A stretch of 64,000 nt of DNA from Malassezia japonica (taxonomy: Eukaryota > Basidiomycota > Malasseziomycetes > Malasseziales > Malasseziaceae), in contig NC_083372.1 of assembly GCF_029542785.1 (NCBI RefSeq), positions 496,001-560,000 of the forward strand, read 5' to 3'. Within the stretch, counting starts at the first letter, position 1. Every line of letters starts with the position of its first letter. Positions 31,601 to 41,469 of the stretch are shown in pieces. The notes below the pieces were generated by a model, which saw only the letters and a program-made list of their open reading frames with translations, did no database searches and was not told where the DNA came from. Both the position numbers and the translations under genes were made by a program.

Positions 31601-32161
31601 CCGCCCGGGTCGAGCGGGCACTCGTTCATGCGCGCCAGCGCCGCGTCGTCCTGGCCCGCGAGCCAGCACTTGTTGCTGCGCAGCATGATCGGCAGGCGGC
31701 CGATCGGCACATTCTTGCGGCGCACAATCTTGCCGCCGCGCGTGTACTCAATGTCCACGTAGATGAACGCGCTGTACGTAATGTCGCGTAGGCGGCACTC
31801 GTGCGGCGTGATGCTGCGGTCGATTGCGTCGGGATCGGCACGCTCCGGGCGGCCGACCGAGATGTCGGTATACTTTAGATAAAACTTGGGGTCGATGTCG
31901 GACTGCGTCAGCGCTTTCACGTACCGTCACACGCTCGTTCGCGCGGATAATGTTGCGCAGGTCGACGTCCACAAAGTAGTTGAACGAGTCAATGTGCTGC
32001 TTCACGAGCCCCTTGACCTGGAGAAACGCGGGCAAGAGCATCCACTTGTCCTCGATCGTCTTCACGGGGTCGCCCAGACGCTTGCCTGCGCGCTCCGCCT
32101 CGGCAATCACCGCGTCCATGCCGCTGGCTTGGGGGTGCGCCGCACTGCGCCCGCCGTGCAT
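28690..32161 (-). CDS. RPC2: RNA polymerase III second-largest subunit Rpc2
   Basis: Exon 1 32161-31925, 22-nt intron 31924-31903, exon 2 31902-28690; 1149 residues, the usual size. Splicing joins IIRANERVT to [14 protein letters not shown]. Seen: LRSNKCWL protrusion region, [12 protein letters not shown] near the active site, YNAFGG-equivalent FGGSKVEDM, and the C-terminal zinc ribbon [19 protein letters not shown] 32119 is an alternative start 14 codons inside. Divergent from NIF3, with GCACGTGA between them. Confidence 0.97.
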
Positions 32162-32194
32162 CGTCGATTCCACAAAGCGCCACCGAAAAATTCT

Positions 32195-32203
32195 GCACGT
32201 GAC
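32195..32203. promoter_or_regulatory. GCACGTGAC box in RPC2/NIF3 divergent promoter
   Basis: CACGTG core in the 53-bp gap between the two start codons. Confidence 0.4.
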
Positions 32204-32214
32204 TGCGCACGACC

Positions 32215-33118
32215 ATGGCGCACCTCCAGAGCAATGCGACGCTGCGGCGCGTCGTCGAGTTCCTCGAGCTGATTGCGCCGGCGCGCCTCGCCGGCAGCTG
32301 GGACAATGTGGGACTGATTGCGCGTAGGTACATTGGCTAACGCAGAATCTCCCGTGCCCCGCGCGTCCAAAGGCGTGTTCCTGGCGGTGGACCTGACCCC
32401 CGCCGTCGCCGAGGAGCTCCTCGCGAAGGACGTGAACACGGCGATCATTTACCATCCCGTGGTCTTTTCGCCGGTGCGCTCGCTGACTATGGCGAATCCG
32501 CTGCAGTCGTCGATCCTCAAGTGCATCGCGTCGGGCATTTCCATCTACTGCCCCCACACGACCCTCGACGTGATTGACGGCGGGATCAACGACTGGATCG
32601 CCGCCGGCCTGCAACACCCGTGGGAGAAGGAGGCGCTGAGTGACGATGTGCTGTACCGCCGCGTGCGCGACGGCTCTGGTGCGGAGCCGTGCGAAAAAGC
32701 GCCCAATGCCCGGACGCCGACCGAAGGCATCGGCCGCGCCTTTACGCTTCCCGAGCCGTGCACGCTCGCGGCGCTGGTCGAGCGGGCGAAGCGCCACTTT
32801 GGCATCGAGCATGTGCAGATTGCCGAAGGTGTCGGCAAGACCATCGACACGCCGGTGCAAAAGGTGGCCGTGTGCGCCGGCAGCGGCGCGTCGGTGCTCA
32901 AGAGCAGCACCGACGCGGACGTGTGGGTGAGCGGCGAGCTTGGCCACCACGACATCCTCGCGGCGAACGCGCAGGGCATCTCGGTCATCGTCACGAACCA
33001 CACCAACACTGAGCGCCGCTTTTTCCGGACGCTCTTTGCGCCGCTCCTTCGTGAGCAGCTCCCCGAGCTGACGGTGTACGTCTCTGACGCGGACCGCGAC
33101 CCTCTGCGCACCGTGTAA
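32215..33118 (+). CDS. NIF3: NIF3 family protein (DUF34)
   Basis: Exon 1 32215-32323, 22-nt intron 32324-32345 (GTAGGT...CTAACGCAG), exon 2 32346-33118; 293 residues. The start [18 protein letters not shown] and the metal-site phrases [18 protein letters not shown] and [10 protein letters not shown] (with GELGHHD) are the NIF3 dinuclear-metal signature. Conserved in all domains, biochemical role unsettled. Stop codon 15 bp from that of the convergent ARMT1-like gene. Confidence 0.93.
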
Positions 33119-33133
33119 CCCATAGTTCTATGA

Positions 33134-34639
33134 CTACGAAGACGCCTGCGGCGCACTCGCCTTCTCCTTGCGGCGCTCGTCGTCGCTGAGGAGCACGACG
33201 GCGTACTTGCCCGAGATACGCCAGCCCGGCTCGGCCTTGTCGAGGCGCTCCGAGACCTCCAGCGGGACGTCCACGACGACGTCCGACTTGATCGTGCGCA
33301 GCGACACGACCGGCGGCGCACCCGCCTCGCTCGCCAGCGGCCCGATTGCCACGTCGAACGGCGTGCTGGTCGGCGCCTGGCAGTCGTACGTGAGCTTGCG
33401 GTGGTTCAGGTCGCCCTTGAAGATCACCATGTCGCTCTCGCACAGGTAATGGAAGAGGTCCGGCGCCTCGGACGAGATCGACCAGAAGGTGTAGCCGGTG
33501 CACCAGAAGGGGTGCTGCTCGTAGATCCACTTGCCCTCCTTGACGTACTGCTTCCAGCGCTTGCCGAGCTCGCGCAGCGACTGCATCTCGGCGTCGGTCG
33601 AGTCGGGGAAGAGGAAGCCGTAGGTCATCGAGTTCAGCAGCCAGTTCCAGTCCTTGCGCGTCACGTCCGAGACGAACCACGGGATGCGCTTGCCGTGGAA
33701 GTGCACCTCGCGCGCGATGCCCGACTGGATCAGCCAGTCGGCGTAGACGCAGTCGCAGTACAGCTCAAAGCCAGCATTGTCGAGCACAAAGTCGATGCGG
33801 CCGCCCTTCATGTTCGCCACGAGCTCCCAGAGGCGGTTGAGGTGGTTGCCGAGGATGTTCTTCTCGGTGGCAGCGAGGTGCTCGCCACCGGTCGACTGGA
33901 TCTTCTTGATGTCCTCCTCGGTCATGTTGATCAGCAGCGAAAGGTCCGTCGCGTTGCCCCAGAGCGAGATTTGCGTGAGCTCGAGGAAGAGCATCTTGCG
34001 CACCGTGTCCTTCGCGTCGCCGTCGAGCTTGTGCGGGACGGCAAAACGCGTAGACAGCTCAAAGACGGCCTTGTCTGAACGCGCAAAGGTGTCGCACTTC
34101 TGGCGGAAAAAGACGTCGTAATCGCGCCAGTTGCGCGACAAGGAGAAGCACTCGTGCAGGCGGCGGTACTTGTACGCCTCGGCAAAGAGCCACGGCGCGT
34201 TCATAAAGTCCTTGCCCTTGAAGTACTTGGCAATCGCCTTGTTCCACAGCGGAATATCGCCCTCCTCGTCGTCAATGATGGGACGCAGCACCTGGTTCGA
34301 CTGCAGCTCGCTCATGAGCGTGTGCATACGGTCGATGCAGCCGAGCAGGTCGGTAATGCGCTCCTCGTCGGACTCCTCGTTGAGCGTGCGCACCACGTCG
34401 TCCACAGCGTTGCCGAGAATCGTCGGCAGACGCTTGCCCATTGTCTCGTGCGCAAAGGAGTACTCGTGGTACCCGCGGTACGCCGGCCACGGCGGGTTGT
34501 TCGGGTCGACGCGCGACGCGGTACGGGGGTACGAGCCCGTACCGTCCGTCGTAAAGTTCATCTGCTTCGGCGGCAGATTGCCGAGATTCAGCAGCGTCTT
34601 GCTCGCAGGCCGTGCCGAGGCGTGGTTCCGGTCGCTCAT
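33134..34639 (-). CDS. ARMT1/DUF89 damage-control phosphatase family protein
   Basis: Intronless, 501 residues from ATG 34639 (an open frame further upstream is discarded: it lacks similarity). Family marks: NPPWPAYRGYHEYSFAHETM near the start, RIDFVLDNAGFELYCD with the metal-binding Asp/Asn, FWSISSEAPDLF and FKGDLNHRKLTYD. Members are metal-dependent phosphatases acting on sugar phosphates or reported as protein carboxyl methyltransferase (human ARMT1); the yeast relative is YMR027W. Substrate not inferable. Confidence 0.9.
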   Translation of the reverse strand: MSDRNHASARPASKTLLNLGNLPPKQMNFTTDGTGSYPRTASRVDPNNPPWPAYRGYHEYSFAHETMGKRLPTILGNAVDDVVRTLNEESDEERITDLLGCIDRMHTLMSELQSNQVLRPIIDDEEGDIPLWNKAIAKYFKGKDFMNAPWLFAEAYKYRRLHECFSLSRNWRDYDVFFRQKCDTFARSDKAVFELSTRFAVPHKLDGDAKDTVRKMLFLELTQISLWGNATDLSLLINMTEEDIKKIQSTGGEHLAATEKNILGNHLNRLWELVANMKGGRIDFVLDNAGFELYCDCVYADWLIQSGIAREVHFHGKRIPWFVSDVTRKDWNWLLNSMTYGFLFPDSTDAEMQSLRELGKRWKQYVKEGKWIYEQHPFWCTGYTFWSISSEAPDLFHYLCESDMVIFKGDLNHRKLTYDCQAPTSTPFDVAIGPLASEAGAPPVVSLRTIKSDVVVDVPLEVSERLDKAEPGWRISGKYAVVLLSDDERRKEKASAPQASS

Positions 34640-34783
34640 CGTCGTCGAGGCTGCGCACGGCGCCGCACGGCGCCGGGTTTGTGGAAATATGCCGTCTGGC
34701 GGTGCGCCGTGCGCAAGTCTCGTGACCAGGCGGGCAGGGGCCAGGACGGGGAAACGGATCCCCACTCCTTCTCCCGTGCGAAA

Positions 34784-35350
34784 ATGACGCTGTACTACTC
34801 GATTGTATTTGCGCTCCTCGTGTTCGAGATGGCGATGTTTATGGTGCTTATTGTGCCGCTGCCGTTCTCGGCGCGCCGTAAGCTCTTCCAGTTCCTCGCG
34901 ACGAGCGACGTGGTGGCCAAGATCAACTACTGCGTGCGCATCACCTTTATCTTCGTCGCGGTCCTCTTCATCGACGCCTTCCAGCGCATGATGAAGGTCT
35001 CGTCGGAGTCGCACGTGGCGCAGGAGCACCAGGGCTTCACCGACTTCCGCAGCGAGACGAACTACCACGCCAAGAAGTTCTACGCTCAGCGCAACGTGTA
35101 CCTCACCGGCTTCACGCTGTTCCTGAGCATGATCCTCGCACGCACGCACTCCCTCGTGCTTGACCTGATCAACGCGCAGGAGGAGCTCGCCTCGGCCGTC
35201 GACTCCTCAGGCTCGACGGACACGGGCAAGAACAAGGTCGAGGTCGAGACCCTCAAGAAGCAGGTCCAGCAGCAGCAGGTGGAGTACAACCGCCTCTCGG
35301 ACGAACTTGCCAAGGCCCAGTCTGCCGTGTCGGACAAGAAGAGCGACTAA
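34784..35350 (+). CDS. BAP31-like ER membrane protein (Yet family)
   Basis: Intronless, 188 residues. Three membrane segments (about 5-25, 45-65, 103-123) are followed by a cytosolic coiled coil (TLKKQVQQQQVEYNRLSDEL). Start MTLYYSIVFALLVFEM and PLPFSARRKLFQFL are family-typical. BAP31/Yet proteins act as ER cargo or chaperone factors. The C-terminus is KKSD rather than a canonical KKxx. Confidence 0.9.
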   Translation: MTLYYSIVFALLVFEMAMFMVLIVPLPFSARRKLFQFLATSDVVAKINYCVRITFIFVAVLFIDAFQRMMKVSSESHVAQEHQGFTDFRSETNYHAKKFYAQRNVYLTGFTLFLSMILARTHSLVLDLINAQEELASAVDSSGSTDTGKNKVEVETLKKQVQQQQVEYNRLSDELAKAQSAVSDKKSD

Positions 35351-35415
35351 TTGCACATAGTTTCCTAGTTTCACTGCCGTAATCGACGCACCGCCCACGC
35401 CTCCACTCGGATCGA

Positions 35416-37363
35416 ATGACGGTCGCGAGCGAGGCGCACTGCGCGCTGAAGACGCGCGTCGCGCAGCGCCACGCGCGCAGGTTGCGAGAGGGGGGGTATA
35501 CAAAGGTCAGCGAGAAGGAGCACGGGCCGGGGGCAAAAATTCGCGCACCAGGAACGACGCCAGGAACGCACACCCCACAGCCGCGTGGCTATGCAGCACG
35601 GCATCCCCGCTGGGCCCAGCTCGGGCTGGAGGACGACCGGACGGAAGACCTGTCCAAGGTGCTCGAGGCGTTACAGCTCGGCACCAAGGCCCAGGTACTC
35701 GGACCTGCTCATGTACGTTGCCCAGCAGCTGACCCAGTCTGCCGAGGAAGACATCCTCTACAACAACTACAACCAGCACTTTGTCGACTCGCGCCTGCGC
35801 ACGCTCCCGGGCTCGTGGGTCCAGAATGTGGCACCAGAGACACGGTTCAGCGAGCATCCAAAGCTGCGCCGCCTCCTCGAGGCCAAGGCGCAGCTCGTCG
35901 ACCAGGCCTCGATTCCACCGACATACCTGTGCACAGACCTGCGTGCGTGGCAGACGCCCGACCCTGCCGCGCTCCCGCTCGAGCTCCAGGGGATGACATA
36001 CGACGTGATTGTGCTCGATCCGCCGCTCGCGTCCTACGCATGGGACGAGCCGAGTCTGCCGCGCACGCCGTGCTGGACATGGGACGAGATCGCGGCGCTG
36101 CCCGTGCCGCAGCTCGCGTCGCGCGATAGCTTCGTCTTTCTCTGGGTCGGCAGTGGGACAAGCGATGGGCTGGAACGGGGGCGCGAGGTACTCGCAAAGT
36201 GGGGGTACCGGCGGTGCGAGGACGTGGTGTGGATCCGGACGAACCACGAGGACGACGCGGCCCACGGCTCGACATCGCTCCTGCACACCTCGGTCCAACA
36301 CTGCCTCATGGGCATCCGAGGAACGGTCGTGCGCAGCACAGACTCGTTCTTTGTGCACTGCAACGTGGACACAGACGTGATCCTCTGGCCGGGCGAGCCG
36401 CTCGCGGGAGGCGGCGCAATCGCGCCGACCAAGAAACCCCACGAACTGTATACCATCGCCGAGAACTTTTGCCTCGGCACGCGCCGCCTCGAGCTCTTTG
36501 GCACGAACCGCAACATCCGCCGGGGATGGCTCACCGTCGGCAACGAGCTGGGGCCGGAGCACCCCGAGTGGGACGACAAGAGAGGCGCAGAGCCGCTCTC
36601 CCACGTCTACCGCTCGCACTTTACGACGGATCCCCCGGGGTGCCCGCTGCACATGCGCACCAACCTCTTGCCGTACTCGGAGGTGTGCGACAATCTCCGC
36701 CCAAAAACGCCGCCGCGCACGGCGCGCGCGACGAGCATCCCGATGCAGCACGCCAAGTCAGACAGCTACCTCCCTTTTGGGCCGAGCCCCACGTCGAACG
36801 TGTTCCCCCAGCCCATGCCCTACGGACACAGCCCAGCGTACTCGTCCGGCACCCAGAGCCCAGCGGGCTACTCGCCCGGCCACAGCGGATACGCGTCGCC
36901 GACGGGCTATGCATTCGACGCCCCCTATGCACCGTGGCCAGGCGTGCAGGGCTACGCACAAGCCCTGCCGAGCTACTCCACGCCGGATATGCATGGATAC
37001 ACCGACACGCCTAGCCTGCCGGGCTATACTCCCGACATGCAGGGCTACGCGCAGCCGCCCATGCCTGGCTACGCTTATCCACCCGGCAACTATGCCTACG
37101 CGCCGCCGTACGACTACCAAAATGCGTACGGGTACGGGTACACGGCGCCTGTACAGATGGATGCGTACTTGCATCCCGCGCCATACGTTCCCCAGTCCTA
37201 CGCGTTCCGCTCGCCGGTATACCAGCCGCAGCCGCCGCGCAGCGCGCTGCTCGGCCAAGGCGCCGGCGGCCGCGCCACGGTCAGCGTACCGAGCGGCAGC
37301 GAGCGCCTGAGTGGCGCCCAGGCCCAAGTCCTGCGCCGAGGCCAGCGTGCACTTGAAAAATAG
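35416..37363 (+). CDS. KAR4: METTL14/KAR4-like MT-A70 family protein
   Basis: Start uncertain: ATG 35416 fits the frame that ends KAQVLGPAH; a 25-nt intron (35713-35737) then joins to SAEEDILYNNYNQHFVD. A 43-nt intron from 35695 is the alternative. 640 residues as drawn. Very close to METTL14: HPKLRRLLEAKAQLV, CWTWDEI, KWGYRRCEDVVWIRTN, HCLMGIRGTVVRSTD, ENFCLGTRRLELFG and RRGWLTVG. The active-site position reads DPPL where METTL14 has EPPL and the catalytic METTL3 has DPPW. The tail (about 380-600) is rich in Gly-Tyr-Pro repeats (SPGHSGY, GYTPDMQGYAQP), like prion-type domains. Kar4 acts in the yeast pheromone and meiotic mRNA-methylation pathways. Confidence 0.85.
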
Positions 37364-37368
37364 GGTAT

Positions 37369-38898
37369 CTATGAAGACTCGTGCGGGGTCGCAGTAAAGT
37401 AGGATGCGAGCGCCGAGCCGTGGCGCCGGTGACGTCCGCGGCGCACCGCCAGCTCGGGCGGGAGATCGAGCGGAAGGAGCGCCGGCGAGCCCTGGCTCGG
37501 AATCAGAAGCAGGTTGCGGCCCGGGCTGATGCCAAGGAAGGCGTGCGAAGGAACGCGCAGCATCGCCCCTTCGTCGTCGCTGAGGCCCGGCAGCGACGAC
37601 GACGGGCGCATGTCGTGGCGCTGTGCGGAGCGCGCGCGGCGCGGGATCGGCAGGCTGCCCCGCCAGTAGGTCTGCGACTGCTCGACGAGCGCCGCGGCCA
37701 TATTTGCGAGCTTCTGGTGCGGCCGCTGCATCGGCTGTGCTTCGTCGAGGCTCGGCGCGGTGTACGCGCGCCGGCGCCCCCCCTGGGGCCGAAGCGGCTG
37801 CGCGGGCGTGGGCGTGTCCACCGCGTGCTCCGCCGCAGGCTGCTCTGCGTCGCCCTCGACGACGATCTCGACGGTGCTCGGCAAAGGCGACGCGTCGCTC
37901 TCCTCGTCGGCGATCGTGTCCGGGGCGCAGGTCAAGACAAACACGCCGAGGAACGTGGTGAGCACGCCAGCGACGAATACCACGATGCGGCCCTGCGACA
38001 TGTGCGCAAAGTCGCGGTAAAGAATGGACGAGCCGACAATCGTCGAGACGGTAAAGAGGACAAACTGCGTCGGAATGACGTGGCGCGAGTCGAACGACTG
38101 CAGCGCGCGGTTCAGGTAGGCGAGCTGCAGCACGGCCGTCGCGCCAAGCACCGCAACTAGGCCGTAGAAAAGCGGCTCGTGCAACAGCCACGCGCTGTTG
38201 TCGCCCGTGGTCAGCACCAGGAACGACGAGATGCCTTTGGTGGCCAGCACCGTAAAGCCGCCAAACACGGCGCACACCCCGACGTGCGTGAGGATCGAGC
38301 GCTTTCCGATGTGCGTGTTGCACAGCACCATGAGCGCCATACCGAGGCACACCATCCCCGCCGAGTACAGCAGAAACGTCGGGCGCGTCAGCGCCGCCCA
38401 CAGGTGCTCCGGGTCCTGCGGCTCGCTGCCCGACGTCCCTGCGCTGCTCACGACCGCAACAGCGCCCATGATCGCGAGCAGGATCCCGAGCAGGTCCAGG
38501 CCGTGGACCGATTCGTGGAGCAGCGCCGGTGCGATGATGACATTCGACAGGAGCGACACCGCGCCGAGGGGCGCGACGATCGATGCCGGCGCAAAGCCGT
38601 ACGACAAAAAGTTGCCCGACTCGCCCAGCCCCATCAGCCCAAAGCCTGTCCACCACAGTTTGCTGCGCAGATAAGACGCGCGGGGCGCGTCTTCTACGAG
38701 CGGCGTTTGCTCTGTGGGGACGTCGAGATACGTCGGCGACGTGCCCGACTCCTGCGCCTCTTCCTCGAGACGCATATGCGCGAGCTTCTGGCAGTTGAGC
38801 GCCAGCGAAATCAGCACATTGCTTGCGATTGTGACCGAGATACCGATCCACCAGCGCGGCGCCTCGTCTCGCATGGCGTGCAGAGCTGGGGTCTCCAT
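37369..38898 (-). CDS. NIPA-like magnesium transporter (DUF803)
   Basis: Intronless, 509 residues. About nine membrane segments in residues 15-340; family phrases LNCQKLAH, SKLWWTGFGLMGLGESGNFLSYGFAPASIVAPLGAVSLLSN and GCAVFGGF-like VGVCAVFGGFTVLATKGIS. The C-terminal ~170 residues are cytosolic, Ser/Pro/Arg-rich. NIPA proteins move Mg2+; substrate here inferred. Its stop is 5 bp from that of the convergent METTL14-like gene, and its start is 31 bp past the LPD1 stop. Confidence 0.9.
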   Translation of the reverse strand: METPALHAMRDEAPRWWIGISVTIASNVLISLALNCQKLAHMRLEEEAQESGTSPTYLDVPTEQTPLVEDAPRASYLRSKLWWTGFGLMGLGESGNFLSYGFAPASIVAPLGAVSLLSNVIIAPALLHESVHGLDLLGILLAIMGAVAVVSSAGTSGSEPQDPEHLWAALTRPTFLLYSAGMVCLGMALMVLCNTHIGKRSILTHVGVCAVFGGFTVLATKGISSFLVLTTGDNSAWLLHEPLFYGLVAVLGATAVLQLAYLNRALQSFDSRHVIPTQFVLFTVSTIVGSSILYRDFAHMSQGRIVVFVAGVLTTFLGVFVLTCAPDTIADEESDASPLPSTVEIVVEGDAEQPAAEHAVDTPTPAQPLRPQGGRRRAYTAPSLDEAQPMQRPHQKLANMAAALVEQSQTYWRGSLPIPRRARSAQRHDMRPSSSLPGLSDDEGAMLRVPSHAFLGISPGRNLLLIPSQGSPALLPLDLPPELAVRRGRHRRHGSALASYFTATPHESS

Positions 38899-38929
38899 AG
38901 CGGAATCGATCGGGCTATCGGGCTACGGC

Positions 38930-40485
38930 CTAAAAGTTGATGGGCTTGGCGTAGGAGTCGAGCGCCGCCTCCTTGAACGCCTCCGAGAGCGTGGGGTGCG
39001 CGTGGCAGGTGCGAGCGACGTCCTCGGCGCTGGCAGAGTACTCCATTGCGAGCGTGGCCTCGGCGATCATCTCGCCCGCGTTGGGGCCGATGATCTGCAC
39101 ACCGAGGATCAGGTCGGTCTCCTTCTCGACGATGAACTTGACAAAGCCATCCGTCTCGCCGTTGGTCTTGGCGCGCGAGTTGGCAATGAAGGGGAACTTG
39201 CCGATCTTGTACTCGACGCCCTCCGCCTTGAGCGCCTCCTCGGTCTTGCCGACCCAGGCGACCTCGGGGTAGGTGTACACCACCGAGGGAATCGCGTCGT
39301 AGTTCACGTGGCCGAAGCCGTTCTTGATGAACTCGACGGCGGCGATACCCTCCTCCTCGGCCTTGTGCGCAAGCATGGGGCCAAAGGTGGCGTCGCCGAT
39401 GCAGCGCACGCCCTTGCACGACGTGTTGAACTCGTCGTCCACCACGACACGGCCCTTCTTGTCGACCTCGACACCGATAGCCTCGAGGTTCAGACCGGTG
39501 GTCACCGGGCGACGGCCGATCGAAAGCAGGACGACGTTGGCGTCCAGGTCAATCTCCTTGCCGTCCTTGACGGTCTCGGCCTTGAGGTTCACCTTGCCGT
39601 CCTCCTTGGTCACGGACGAGACCTTGGTGCCGAGCTGGAACTTGATGCCCTGCTTCTCGAGGATGCGCTTGAACTGCTTGGCAACCTCGCCGTCAATGCC
39701 AGGGCCGCCAATCGCGTCCTGGAACTCGACGACGGTGACCTGCGCACCCAGGCGGCTCCACACGCTGCCCATCTCGAGACCAATGACACCGCCACCGATG
39801 ACGATCATCTTCTCGGGCACCTCCTTCAGCGAGAGGGCGCCAGTGGAGCTGATGATCTGCTCCTCGTCAATCTCGACACCCGGGAAGGGCGCCACATCGG
39901 AGCCGGTCGCAATGATGATGTTCTTGGCCTCGACCTCCTGCTCGCCGCCTTCAAGCAGCTGCACGTTGACGGTGGTCGGCGACGCGAAGGACGCGGTGCC
40001 CTTGATGTAGTCGACCTTGTTCTTCTTCAGGAGACCCTCGACACCCTTGGTGAGCGCAGTCACGGCGCCCTCCTTGGCCTTGAGCATGGTAGGCAGGTTG
40101 AGCTGGACGTTCTCCACGTCGATACCGCGCTTCTGCAGGTCGTGCTTGGTCGAGTGGTAGATGTGCGAGTTGTTCAGCAGCGACTTGGAGGGAATGCAGC
40201 CGACGTTCAGGCAGGTGCCACCGAGCGAGCCACGCTTCTCAATGCACGCCGTCTTCAGACCGAGCTGGCCAGCCTTGATCGCAGCGACGTATCCACCGGG
40301 GCCACCGCCAATCACCACAACGTCGTACGGCTCCGAGCCGGAGGCGTACCCACGAACGAGCGAGGCCGTGCGCACCGCAGGCGAAACACGGGGGAGCGAA
40401 AGAGGCTGCTGCAGAGCCTATGGTTAGCCAGCAAACGTACCCGAGCAGCAAGGCGCGGGGGGCGCGAAAGAACAGAGCCCAGCAT
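38930..40485 (-). CDS. LPD1: Dihydrolipoamide dehydrogenase (E3), mitochondrial
   Basis: Flavoprotein shared by pyruvate, 2-oxoglutarate and glycine-cleavage complexes. Exon 1 40485-40441 encodes [15 protein letters not shown], a 23-nt intron (40440-40418) follows, exon 2 40417-38930; 510 residues. The intron sits inside the mitochondrial presequence. FAD motif [17 protein letters not shown], redox-active CLNVGC, NAD motif [12 protein letters not shown], and the C-terminal [14 protein letters not shown] with the catalytic His-Glu pair are all intact. Confidence 0.97.
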
Positions 40486-40618
40486 GTCCGAAAAGTCGTA
40501 GTCGAAAGGCGCGCGGCGGGGCCAGCTCGGAAATACTGTCCCGCCGCGTTATTTCCCCGATTTCATATGCGCCCCAACGTGTCGGCGAGGAGGCGCATGA
40601 CGCAGTGGTATAGCCTAT

Positions 40619-41085
40619 CTAGGACTGCTTGTGGTCTACAACGCTGATAGAAAAGAGGCGCGGCGTGCGGTTCTCGCCGCCGTGCAGCTGCGGCGAGACA
40701 CTGCTCTCGGCCACACCCGCGCGCCGGTTACGCTCGGGGTACTGCTTCTCGAGCCAGTCGGCTACATAGATCCCACCTAGCGAAAAGGCTGCGTTAGTCA
40801 GAGCACCTACCCACGGCGCCGAGGCCCATGATAATACGCGTGCGGGGGGGGATCGCTGCTTTAGTCGGTCGACGTACCCATCCAGCTCTCCCAGAGCGAC
40901 TTGTCGCTCCGCTTCTCGGTCCACGCGTCGACGTTGCGCGCGAGGCGGCGCAGTTTCTCTTCCGGCTGCTGAGGCGTAGTAGGCGCCTGATCGATGCGGG
41001 ACATACGCTGGGCGCGCGGCACCGGAGTAGACGCGCTGCTCCGCGCGTCAGGCTTTTTGAGCACCGGCAGGGTCCGACGCAGCAT
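40619..41085 (-). CDS. Unrecognised small single-pass, probably mitochondrial protein
   Basis: Exons 41085-40878, 40855-40811 and 40788-40619, two 22-nt introns (both ending CTAA-N-GCAG style), 140 residues. Basic, acid-free N-terminus (MLRRTLPVLKKPDARSS) suggests mitochondrial import. A conserved-looking block KLRRLARNVDAWTEKRSDKS is followed by one membrane span (RIIMGLGAVAFSLGGIYVADW) and a polar tail. The split reading frames and consensus splice sites support a real gene; no family recognised. Possibly an assembly or respiratory-complex factor (inference from layout only). Confidence 0.7.
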
Positions 41086-41469
41086 GGCCGCAAAAGAGCG
41101 CCCGTACACCACGCAACCTCCACAAGATGACGGCGCGAGGGGGCGGCAGGCTGGGCCTAGGATCCTTTTGTAGGTGTATCTATCTCGTAGCTATGCAATC
41201 CCCCTCCCCAACCACTCTCCCCACCCAGGCGCGTTCGCGCCGCGCTCGCGCGCGATCCCTCGTGCTATCGTACAAATCTGGAATTAAGCGTTGGGTAAAA
41301 CCGCACGAAGCCGGTTCGTCTCTTATTCCCAGCCGCCGGCGTGGAGGACCCTGTACGAGTCCGCTAGTGCATTTCGGTGCAGCGAGCGACAAGCGCGCGG
41401 ACCAACGAGCGAGTAGCGTATTTCTGCTACTACTGGTGTGGTGTGCCCTCGGGGTGATTATCTAGCAAG
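41086..41469. other. 384-bp divergent spacer
   Basis: Promoter region between the small membrane-protein gene and the PP6-like gene; CT-rich stretch at 41199-41229 on the plus strand. A 112-codon frame inside (41127-41465) has no family resemblance. Nothing else seen. Confidence 0.45.

Noticed and set aside
36758..38851. 697-codon minus-strand frame overlapping METTL14 and NIPA genes
   Set aside because: Shadow in a different frame from the NIPA-like gene, which has clear membrane segments and family phrases.
38714..40501. 595-codon plus-strand frame opposite LPD1
   Set aside because: Shadow frame; LPD1 with intact redox motif is on the other strand.
41170..41400. Possible tRNA from a GGTTCG string near 41320
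   Set aside because: Only a partial B-box; no A-box or cloverleaf arms around it.
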